Shown here: in pieces, positions 7,919 to 13,865 of the stretch | Layout: each line of letters opens with the position of its first letter | Numbering within the stretch: position 1 is the stretch's first letter | Assembly (NCBI GenBank): GCA_034434335.1 | Contig: DAOTZS010000234.1 | Span: forward strand, 1 to 14,464 | Source of the DNA: DAOTZS01 sp034434335 | GTDB lineage: Bacteria; Chloroflexota; Anaerolineae; CG2-30-64-16 | Reading direction: 5' to 3' | Length of the DNA stretch: 14,464 nt | The notes under the pieces: generated by a model | What the model saw: only the letters and a program-made list of their open reading frames with translations | The model's database searches: none | Told to the model about the DNA's origin: nothing | Made by a program: the position numbers and the translations under genes

Positions 7919-7948
7919 TAGACGCGCAGCCAGGTTATGGGGTATAAT
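7919..7948 (+). promoter_or_regulatory. Promoter of radC
   Basis: TAGACG (7919-7924, four of six consensus matches) is followed after 18 bp by a perfect TATAAT (7943-7948). Transcription would start near 7955, leaving a leader of about 80 nt before the ATG at 8035. The leader contains an imperfect hairpin in which ATGGG (7975-7979) and CGGCT (7984-7988) pair with AGCCG (7993-7997) and CCCAT (8000-8004). Confidence 0.65.
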
Positions 7949-8034
7949 CGGCGGCAGTTTCCCTCTGAGAGGGTATGGGTTTCCGGCTGGACAGCCGTTC
8001 CCATCGCATTGAGTTTGGTGGCAGCGAGGTACCT

Positions 8035-8745
8035 ATGTCAGCAGATGCGCCAAATATCGAGTACTACCCAACCATCAAAGAGCTGCCAGAGGATGAACGG
8101 CCACGGGAGCGGCTGGAGCACTACGGCCCGGCCGCGCTGAGCACCGCTGAACTCCTCGCCATTATCCTGCGCGTTGGCACCCGAGACGAGAACGTTATCC
8201 GCTTAGCCCAGCGCTTGCTGAGTGCCTATGGGGGGCTGGCCGGCCTGGCTCAGGCGCCATTCAGCGAACTGGTAGCCATGAAAGGGATAGGGCTGGCCAA
8301 GGCCACCCAACTGAAAGCCGCCTTCGAGCTCGGCCGGCGGCTGCTGGTGGCAGCCCCCCATGAGCGCCCTATCGTCAAATCCCCTGCTGACGCAGCCAAC
8401 CTGTTGCTGCTGGAGATGGCCGGCCTGGAGCAGGAACACCTGCGGGCGATCATCCTCAACACCAGAAACCAGGTGCTCAAAGTGCACAACGTCTACGTGG
8501 GCTCCCTCAACACGGCAGTGGTGCGTGTGGGAGAGCTGTTCCGCGAGGCGATCCGCGCCAACGCGGCGGCGATTATCATCGCTCACAACCACCCCAGCGG
8601 CGACCCCACACCCTCGCCCGAAGATATCCACCTTACGCGCCAGATCGTGGAAGCCGGCAAGCTGCTCAACATAGATGTGCTCGACCACCTGGTGATCGGC
8701 CAGGCGCGTTGGGTGAGCCTGAAGGAACGCGGATTGGGATTCTAG
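8035..8745 (+). CDS. radC: RadC family JAB/MPN-domain protein
   Basis: 236 residues from the ATG at 8035, close to the usual RadC length of about 225. An in-frame ATG at 7975 would add 20 residues unlike the family, and that codon is inside a leader hairpin, so the later start, which has AGGT just upstream, is preferred. The protein has an N-terminal segment with PRERL and ALSTAELLAIILRVG, a helix-hairpin-helix around residues 75-100 (MKGIGLAKATQLKAA), and a C-terminal JAB1/MPN domain with the metalloprotease-like motif H184-x-H186-P-S-G and D197 (H-x-H-x10-D). RadC was once called a DNA repair protein, but that role has been withdrawn for E. coli and the biochemical role is unsettled. It has its own promoter, and the sugar kinase follows 52 bp downstream. 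Confidence 0.93.
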   Translation: MSADAPNIEYYPTIKELPEDERPRERLEHYGPAALSTAELLAIILRVGTRDENVIRLAQRLLSAYGGLAGLAQAPFSELVAMKGIGLAKATQLKAAFELGRRLLVAAPHERPIVKSPADAANLLLLEMAGLEQEHLRAIILNTRNQVLKVHNVYVGSLNTAVVRVGELFREAIRANAAAIIIAHNHPSGDPTPSPEDIHLTRQIVEAGKLLNIDVLDHLVIGQARWVSLKERGLGF

Positions 8746-8760
8746 GGGGACCTGTCCCCC
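8745..8760 (+). other. Short hairpin overlapping the radC stop codon
   Basis: GGGGGA (8745-8750) and TCCCCC (8755-8760) form a 6-bp stem with the loop CCTG, beginning at the last base of the radC TAG. No U-tract follows, so it is not a standard terminator. It could be a weak attenuator or an mRNA-stabilising end between radC and the kinase. Confidence 0.3.
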
Positions 8761-8797
8761 TGGCGTAACCAGATCACCCAGAGTACGGAGGAGTGAA

Positions 8798-9880
8798 ATG
8801 AAATATGGATTGAATCTGCGCCAGGAGGGCGCGCTTGACCTGGTGGCCCTGGGCGCCCTGGTCCACCGATTGGACCCGGGCATCGTGCCCTTCCGTAAGG
8901 CCACTGAGTGCCAGATCCACGTCAGTGGCGGCGAGTTCAACGTTGCCGCCAATTTATCCGATTGTTTCGGGCTGCGGACGGGCATCGCGACCGCCCTGGT
9001 GGAGTATCCCATCGGCGACCTGATTGCCGAACGCGTGAAGGCGATGGGGGTGATCCCCTTCTACAAGCGCTTCAAGCATAATGGGGTCAACGGGCCGAAC
9101 ATGGCTACGGTCTACAGTGACCGCGGTTACGGGGTGCGCGCGCCGGTGGTGTTTTACAACCGGGCCAACGAAGCCGCGGCCCTGCTCAAGCCCGGCGATT
9201 TCGACTGGGATACCATCTTTGCGGGCGGGGTGCGCTGGTTTCACAGCGGCGGCATCTTCGCTTCCCTTTCCCAAACCACGGGCGAACTGATCGTCGAGGG
9301 GATGCAGGCGGCGAAAGCCGCCGGCGCGGTGGTCTCGTTCGACTTAAACTACCGGGCAAAGCTGTGGGGAATCTGGGGCGGGCCAGAGGTCGCCCAAACG
9401 GTGCTCAGGCGGATCGTGGCCCACGTGGACGTGCTGGTGGGCAACGAAGAGGACCTGCAGATGGGGCTTGGCATTCCTGGGCCGACAGTGGCTGCCAAAT
9501 CCAAACTAGACCCCAACGCGTTTCTGGAGATGATCGGCCGGGTGGTTGAAATCTATCCGCAGATCAAGGTGGTGGCCACCACCCTGCGCGAGGTGCACTC
9601 CACCAACCGGCACAGTTGGGCGGCCGTGGCCTGGATCAACGGCCAGAGCTATGTCTCACCCACCTGCGAGCTGGATGTATACGACCGCATTGGCGGCGGC
9701 GATGGGTTCGCGGCGGGCCTCTTCTACGGACTGCTCACCGGCGAACCCGAGCAAGAGGCTGTCAACCTGGGGTGGGCGCACGGCGCCCTTCTGACCACAA
9801 CCCCAGGCGACACCACCATGGTAACAGTGGAGCAGGTGCGGGCCTTCGCCAGGGGTGGTTCGGCGCGCGTCCAGCGCTGA
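8798..9880 (+). CDS. PfkB-family sugar kinase, 2-keto-3-deoxygluconate kinase-like
   Basis: 360 residues. The ATG at 8798 follows GGAGGAG (8787-8793) at close spacing. The fold is a PfkB/ribokinase type: an N-terminal substrate-binding motif GGEFNVAANLS (about residues 44-54), a central PVVFYNRANEAAALL stretch resembling KDG kinases, NLNYRAKLW-like FDLNYRAKLW in the middle, VGNEEDL, and the C-terminal signature DRIGGGDGFAAGLFYGLL, with D302 as the expected catalytic base. The usual GAGD is GGGD here, a variant I associate with KDG-kinase-like members. The reaction would be ATP-dependent phosphorylation of 2-keto-3-deoxygluconate, which would lead to pyruvate and glyceraldehyde 3-phosphate by KDPG aldolase. 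No aldolase is visible, so the substrate is inferred. It may be cotranscribed with radC, 52 bp upstream; the MITE begins 33 bp after its stop. Confidence 0.8.
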   Translation: MKYGLNLRQEGALDLVALGALVHRLDPGIVPFRKATECQIHVSGGEFNVAANLSDCFGLRTGIATALVEYPIGDLIAERVKAMGVIPFYKRFKHNGVNGPNMATVYSDRGYGVRAPVVFYNRANEAAALLKPGDFDWDTIFAGGVRWFHSGGIFASLSQTTGELIVEGMQAAKAAGAVVSFDLNYRAKLWGIWGGPEVAQTVLRRIVAHVDVLVGNEEDLQMGLGIPGPTVAAKSKLDPNAFLEMIGRVVEIYPQIKVVATTLREVHSTNRHSWAAVAWINGQSYVSPTCELDVYDRIGGGDGFAAGLFYGLLTGEPEQEAVNLGWAHGALLTTTPGDTTMVTVEQVRAFARGGSARVQR

Positions 9881-9904
9881 ATTGGGGGTAAGCGCGGGGC
9901 TCAA

Positions 9905-10109
9905 GCTCAGATATAACTATCCAGCGGTGACTGGAAGGGCCACGCCGAGGGCTCGCCCGAGGCGTCACCTTTTTGGGCCTGCGGTCGGTGGTCGGCCTTC
10001 GCCGACCTCTCTCATGATGCATCCATGAAGGGTGTCGGCGGAGGCCGACACCCGGCACGAAGTGCCCAGGAGGGGCGATTTCAATCGGCCTGAATAGTTA
10101 CGCTCAGGT
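9905..10109 (+). mobile_element. MITE-like element, copy A (189 bp, 9913-10101) with 8-bp target duplication
   Basis: The element body is 9913-10101. It ends in CCTGAATAGTTAC and begins with a decayed inverted copy, ATAACTATCCAG. The flanks GCTCAGAT (9905-9912) and GCTCAGGT (10102-10109) match at seven of eight positions, as expected for an 8-bp target duplication. There is no coding capacity. The interior is a chain of hairpins: ACGCC..GGCGT (9942-9965), GGTCGGC with GCCGACC (9990-10007), GGTGTCGGC with GCCGACACC (10031-10052), and GGCAC with GTGCC (10054-10066). The same element recurs inverted at 13641-13831 with about 87% identity by hand alignment. Ends starting GTAA with 8-bp duplications resemble the IS66 family; this parentage is an inference. 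It lies between the converging 3' ends of the kinase and ssb genes. Confidence 0.85.
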
Positions 10110-10111
10110 GA

Positions 10112-10162
10112 AATCCCCAACTTGTTGGGTATTGCGTGGCAAGCCCCAACAAGTTGGGGATT
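10112..10162. terminator. 51-nt near-perfect hairpin between convergent genes
   Basis: An 18-bp perfect inverted repeat, AATCCCCAACTTGTTGGG (10112-10129) and CCCAACAAGTTGGGGATT (10145-10162), encloses a smaller stem TTGC (10132-10135) with GCAA (10139-10142). Each 18-bp arm is itself nearly palindromic. It sits between the kinase (+) and ssb (-) ends, where a bidirectional terminator would be expected, but flanking T-runs are short. It could equally be a REP-like palindromic repeat. It begins 2 bp past the target duplication of MITE copy A. Confidence 0.55.
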
Positions 10163-10216
10163 CCTGTTATCATCAGGGAGTCGTTTCGCTTATCAAAAAC
10201 GACCCTTGACCGAGTA

Positions 10217-10615
10217 CTAGAACGGGATATCTTCTTCAGTGATGGGGATTTCCTCTGCCGGCGCAGCCGGCACTCCCTCGCCTGCCTCGCCCCGGCCACC
10301 CAGGAAGCGGACATTGGTCGCGGTCAGCTCCAGGCTGGCCCGCGGGGTGCCATCACGATCGGTCCAGGCCGAGGCATCAATCTCGCCCTCTACCAGCACC
10401 AAACGGCCCTTCTGCAGGTATTGAGCCGTTAGCTCCGCCAGTTTGCGCCAGCAAGTAACGCGAAACCAGGTGGTCTTTTCCTGCTGTTCGCCGTTGGCAT
10501 TGGTCCAACGCCGCGTTGTGGCGACACTGAAACTGGTCACTGGGACGCCGGTGGGAGTGTAGCGCATCTCTGGGTCCCGGCCGAGATGCCCCACAACAAC
10601 CGTCTTTTGGTACAT
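10217..10615 (-). CDS. ssb: Single-stranded DNA-binding protein
   Basis: 132 residues from the ATG at 10615. The frame extends upstream to an ATG at 10702, but that lies upstream of the predicted transcription start near 10684 and would add 29 residues unlike SSB; the 10615 start has AAGGAG about 8 nt upstream and gives the standard beginning MYQKTVVVGHLGRDPEMRYTP. The OB-fold covers about residues 1-105 (TTWFRVTCWRKLAE, KGRLVLVEGEI). A short acidic linker leads to the conserved tip EEDIPF, which recruits replication and repair proteins. It coats ssDNA during replication, repair and recombination. The gene is monocistronic here, not beside rpsF and rpsR. It is somewhat shorter than the 160-180 residues of many SSBs, mainly in the linker. 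Confidence 0.95.
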   Translation of the reverse strand: MYQKTVVVGHLGRDPEMRYTPTGVPVTSFSVATTRRWTNANGEQQEKTTWFRVTCWRKLAELTAQYLQKGRLVLVEGEIDASAWTDRDGTPRASLELTATNVRFLGGRGEAGEGVPAAPAEEIPITEEDIPF

Positions 10616-10690
10616 GCGCGCGCTCCTTTCTTTATCGGCCCAAATCGGACAGTACGGCTGGAGGCCCCTCACCAGGGCCCACACAGCAAA

Positions 10691-10719
10691 AACATACTGC
10701 ATAATCTTCCGTTTGTCAA
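10691..10719 (-). promoter_or_regulatory. Promoter of ssb
   Basis: On the minus strand a perfect TTGACA (10714-10719) is followed after 17 bp by TATGTT (10691-10696), four of six matches. It lies in the gap between the thiQ stop (10730) and ssb, so ssb need not depend on the thi operon. The start near 10684 leaves a leader of about 69 nt and excludes the upstream ATG at 10702 as the ssb start. Confidence 0.7.
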
Positions 10720-10729
10720 GTGCCGAACA

Positions 10730-11854
10730 TCAGTTCGCCCCCCAGGCAGGTAGCAGGGTGATGGCGGCCGGGTCCAGCCAGAGGGCTACCGCTGCCCCTA
10801 CCCCAGGCATCTCACAGTCCGCGGCCGAGACTTCACAAGTCAGGCTGAGGCCGTGGTCGTGTTCGGTGTGGATAAGGTAGTAGCTGCCCCGAAAAGAGCA
10901 GCCGGCCAGCCGGCCGTTGACCACGTTCGGATCGGGTTGGCCCGGGGGGCGAAGGTGGGCAGCTTCGGGCCGGATTAGGACGGTGACCTGCTCGCCGGGG
11001 CTATATGATGCCACGACGTCCTGGGCGGCAAGCTGGCCAAGGGGGGTCTGGACCAGATAGCGCGGCGACGCTGCATCCTCATCAGGCACTACTTTTACAA
11101 CCCGGCCGGCCAGCAGGTTGCGAAAACCCAGAAACTGGGCCACATAAGGGGTAACGGGGTGCCGATACACTTCCTGAGGAGTGCCGATCTGTTCCACCCG
11201 GCCGCCTTCCCCCATTTCCTGGCCAGCGCGCATGATCAAGACCCGGTCGGCGAGGGCAAACGCCTCTTCCTGGTCGTGCGTTACGTATAGGGTTGTCACG
11301 CCCACCCGCTTCAAGATCACGCGCAGGTCGTTCATCAGTTGCTCGCGCAACGCGCGGTCGAGGGAACCCAAAGGCTCATCCAACATCAGAAGCCGTGGCC
11401 CAGGGGCCAGGCTACGCGCCAGGGCCACCCGTTGCTGTTCCCCACCCGAGAGCTCAGTGACCCGCCGGTGCTCGTAGCCGGCCAATTCCACCAAATCCAA
11501 CATCTCCTGCACCCGCGCCGCGATGGCGCGTGGCGGCCGGCCCTGCATGCGCAGCCCAAAGGCCACATTGGCTGCCACATCGCGGTGGGGGAAAAGGGCA
11601 TAATCCTGAAACATCAGCCCGAAGTTCCGCCGATGGGCTGGCACCCCTGCCAGGTCCTGACCAGCAAATATGACCTTGCCGCGGTCAGGGGTTTCCAGCC
11701 CGGCTATAATGCGCAACAGGGTTGTTTTGCCACATCCGCTCGGGCCCAGCAGGCACAGGATCTCCCCTTCCTCGGCCGTGAAGCTTATGTCGTGTAATAC
11801 CGGCAGGCCGGGGTAAGACTTGGAAATGTGAACTAACTCTAGCAGCGCTGGCAT
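10730..11854 (-). CDS. thiQ: ABC transporter ATP-binding protein of the thiamine-type importer
   Basis: 374 residues from the ATG at 11854, 9 bp after the thiP stop, so the two are translated from one operon; GGGGAG lies close upstream. All nucleotide-binding motifs are present: Walker A GPSGCGKTT (37-45), Q-loop Q83 in FQDYALFPH, signature LSGGEQ (135-140), Walker B RLLMLDE (154-160) and switch His193 in VTHD. Residues from about 235 form a TOBE-type C-terminal extension that E. coli ThiQ (about 230 residues) lacks; it makes this protein more like FbpC, PotA or MalK-type ATPases. The neighbouring ThiB-like binding protein supports thiamine (or thiamine phosphates) as substrate, while the long ATPase leaves iron(III) or another ligand possible. 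It powers import from the membrane's inner face. Confidence 0.8.
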   Translation of the reverse strand: MPALLELVHISKSYPGLPVLHDISFTAEEGEILCLLGPSGCGKTTLLRIIAGLETPDRGKVIFAGQDLAGVPAHRRNFGLMFQDYALFPHRDVAANVAFGLRMQGRPPRAIAARVQEMLDLVELAGYEHRRVTELSGGEQQRVALARSLAPGPRLLMLDEPLGSLDRALREQLMNDLRVILKRVGVTTLYVTHDQEEAFALADRVLIMRAGQEMGEGGRVEQIGTPQEVYRHPVTPYVAQFLGFRNLLAGRVVKVVPDEDAASPRYLVQTPLGQLAAQDVVASYSPGEQVTVLIRPEAAHLRPPGQPDPNVVNGRLAGCSFRGSYYLIHTEHDHGLSLTCEVSAADCEMPGVGAAVALWLDPAAITLLPAWGAN

Positions 11855-11863
11855 CTTCTCCCC

Positions 11864-13531
11864 TCAAAACTCCCCTATCTGCCCCACGCGCAAACGCTCA
11901 ATCGCCATAAAGCCGGCCGCGCAAACCAGCATCAGAAGAGTGCTCATGGCCAGGGCCTGGCCGTAGTTCAGGGCCCCTGGCTGCCCCAACAGGCGAAAGA
12001 TGACGATGGGCATGGTAGGATACTCCGGCCGCGCGATCAGCAGGGTGGCTCCAAACTCGCCCATGCTGACAGTGAACGCGAACACCGCGGCCACCAGCAT
12101 GGCCCGCCCCACCACTGGCAACTCCACCTCCCACCACACCCGCCAGGGAGACGCGCCCAACACAGCCGCAGCCTCGCGCCAGTCAGGGTTAAGGCCGCGC
12201 AACGCCGGCAGCAGGGTGCGCACTACAAAGGGAAAGGCCACCAACGTGTGGGCAATGGGCACCAGGACGGGCGAGGTGCGCAGGTTGAGGGGTGGCCGGC
12301 CCAGGGCCAGGATGTAGCCGAAACCCAAGGTCACCGCCGATGTGCCCAGGGGCAAGAGCACGAGCGGGTCCAAAAGCCGGCCAAACCACCCTCGCTCGCG
12401 CGCCAGCAAAAAAGCGGTCATGGTGCCGATGCCCAATGACATGACCATAGTCAGAAAAGCGAAAAACAGGCTGTTGCGGATGGCGATGCCCGGCGGCACA
12501 TAGAAGATCGAGCCCGTGCGGTTGACGAATAGCTCCCGGTAGTAACCTAAGGGATCGCTCATGGCCAGGGAGCGGGTCGCCAGCGCGAGCAGGGGGAGGA
12601 CCAGAAAAACGACCAGGCCCCCCATAATCGCCATAACGGCAGCAACCTGGCCTCCACCAACTGGCCGCTGGGCGGTCTCCTCAGCCGCGCGCAGGTTGAG
12701 AGGTACGGCTGCCCGAGCCTGGGCTCGGGTGTAGAACGCCATGATGATGAAGGTGAGGGCCATCTGGGCCAGGCTGATTGCTGCCGCCTCGGGAATGCGG
12801 AAAAGGGTCACCGCCTGGCGGTAGATCTCGACCTCCAGGGTGGCGAAGCGCGGCCCGCCCAGGATCAGGATCACACCAAAGCTGGTGAAGCAGAACAGGA
12901 AAACGAGCAACCCGGCCGCGATGATCGCCGGCAGCAACAGCGGCAGGATGATCTCCCCAAACACGCGCAGGCGGTTGCCGCCCAGCACCCGCGCCGCTTC
13001 GGCCAGCTTCGGATCCAGGTTGCCCCAAAAGGTGCCCACTACCCGCACCACCACCGTGGTGTTGTAGAAGGCATGGGCCAGCAGGATCAGCCAGATGGTG
13101 TGCTGCAGGCGGATTGGGCCGCGGGCCAGGCCCAGCCAACTCATCAGCAGGGTGTTCAGCCAGCCGCGCGGCCCCAATAGCGCCGTAAATGCCGCGGCCA
13201 CCACCATCGCCGGCATCACGAATGGGATGGTGGTCAGGGCCTGCACCAGGCTCCTGCCCGGGAAACGATAGCGCGCAAAGACGAAGGCCGCCGGCAGCCC
13301 CAGCAAGAGGGTCAACAAGGTGGAAAGGCTGGCCTGCCAGAACGTGAACCACAGGGCACGGCCGAAGTACGGCTCGCGCCACAGCGCCGTGACGGGGGTC
13401 AGGTCTGGCTGGCCTGTCGGTGCCAGGCTCTGCCATACCAGGGCTCCAAGGGGATAGAAGAAGAAAAGCGCCAGGAAAGCCAGCGAGGGCAGGTAGAGCA
13501 GGTTCTTCAACGCGAGATGGGGCTTTCTCAT
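11864..13531 (-). CDS. thiP: Thiamine-type ABC transporter permease, fused two-domain
   Basis: 555 residues from the ATG at 13531; a TTG at 13537 would add two residues and cannot be excluded, since neither start has an ideal Shine-Dalgarno. The length fits ThiP (about 536 in E. coli) and FbpB-type fused permeases. Two homologous halves each have about six membrane segments and the cytoplasmic EAA loop that contacts the ATPase: EAARVLGGNRLRVFGEIILP near residue 180 and EAAAVLGASPWRVWWEVELP near residue 452. It forms the transmembrane channel of the importer. Gene order thiB-thiP-thiQ matches the classical thiBPQ operon, but the 334-bp gap to thiB is much larger than usual because a MITE (13641-13831) and hairpin structures lie there. 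Confidence 0.82.
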   Translation of the reverse strand: MRKPHLALKNLLYLPSLAFLALFFFYPLGALVWQSLAPTGQPDLTPVTALWREPYFGRALWFTFWQASLSTLLTLLLGLPAAFVFARYRFPGRSLVQALTTIPFVMPAMVVAAAFTALLGPRGWLNTLLMSWLGLARGPIRLQHTIWLILLAHAFYNTTVVVRVVGTFWGNLDPKLAEAARVLGGNRLRVFGEIILPLLLPAIIAAGLLVFLFCFTSFGVILILGGPRFATLEVEIYRQAVTLFRIPEAAAISLAQMALTFIIMAFYTRAQARAAVPLNLRAAEETAQRPVGGGQVAAVMAIMGGLVVFLVLPLLALATRSLAMSDPLGYYRELFVNRTGSIFYVPPGIAIRNSLFFAFLTMVMSLGIGTMTAFLLARERGWFGRLLDPLVLLPLGTSAVTLGFGYILALGRPPLNLRTSPVLVPIAHTLVAFPFVVRTLLPALRGLNPDWREAAAVLGASPWRVWWEVELPVVGRAMLVAAVFAFTVSMGEFGATLLIARPEYPTMPIVIFRLLGQPGALNYGQALAMSTLLMLVCAAGFMAIERLRVGQIGEF

Positions 13532-13539
13532 GGGCAAAG

Positions 13540-13631
13540 CAGAACTTCTTCTCTCCCTTCAGCCTGCGGCCGGGGAAGAAGGGGAAGAAAGAGAGGTTCT
13601 GTGGCGGCAGCCTTCGGCTGCCGCCACAGAA
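13540..13631 (-). promoter_or_regulatory. thiP leader with two competing stem-loops
   Basis: Stem 1 is a perfect 16-bp hairpin: TTCTGTGGCGGCAGCC (13597-13612) and GGCTGCCGCCACAGAA (13616-13631) around a 3-nt loop. Stem 2 would pair 13578-13601 with 13540-13560 imperfectly, closed by GTTCTG (13596-13601) with CAGAAC (13540-13545) and GAAGGG with CCCTTC at the inner end. The two share 13597-13601, so they cannot form together. Stem 2 buries the purine-rich segment (GAAGGGAGAGAAGAAG on the minus strand) that is the only ribosome-binding candidate for thiP. The structures are visible in the sequence; a regulatory role is inferred. Confidence 0.4.
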
Positions 13632-13632
13632 C

Positions 13633-13839
13633 GTTCTCTCGTAACTATTCAGGCCGATTGAGATGGCCCCCTCCTGGGCACTTCGTGCCGGGTGTCGGTG
13701 GAGGCCGACACCCTTTATGTGGGCATCACGAGGGAGGTCGGCGAAGGCCAACCTCTGGCCACAGGCCCAAGAAGGTGACGCCTTGGGCGAGCCCTCGGCG
13801 TGGCCCTTCCAGCCACCGCCTGAATAGTTACCTTTTCTC
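13633..13839 (-). mobile_element. MITE-like element, copy B (191 bp, 13641-13831), inverted relative to copy A
   Basis: The body, 13641-13831, has perfect 14-bp terminal inverted repeats, GTAACTATTCAGGC and GCCTGAATAGTTAC. The flanks GTTCTCTC (13633-13640) and CTTTTCTC (13832-13839) match at six of eight positions, a plausible decayed 8-bp duplication. Its reverse complement aligns along its whole length with copy A (9913-10101); I count about 25 differences in 191 columns. It has no open frame of its own and lies between thiB and thiP inside an apparent operon, where its hairpins may reduce expression of thiP and thiQ. Confidence 0.87.
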
Positions 13840-13865
13840 TACACAGGATGGCTCCAACTTACTCC

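Noticed and set aside
9762..10058. Open frames running from the kinase end into MITE copy A
   Set aside because: They cover the hairpin-rich repeat and antisense kinase sequence; similar text in copy B comes from the shared repeat, not from a conserved protein.
10616..10702. Longer N-terminus for ssb from the ATG at 10702
   Set aside because: The ATG precedes the predicted transcription start, and the added residues do not resemble SSB, whereas 10615 has a good Shine-Dalgarno.
13597..13631. The 16-bp hairpin as the thiB terminator
   Set aside because: On the minus strand it is followed by a pyrimidine-rich but C-interrupted run, not a U-tract, and it lies more than 230 bp past the thiB stop beyond the MITE; a leader or target role fits better.
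12681..13751. A 356-codon minus-strand open frame overlapping thiP
   Set aside because: It is a shifted frame of thiP running into the MITE; its translation is Gly/Ala/Pro-rich and lacks membrane segments.
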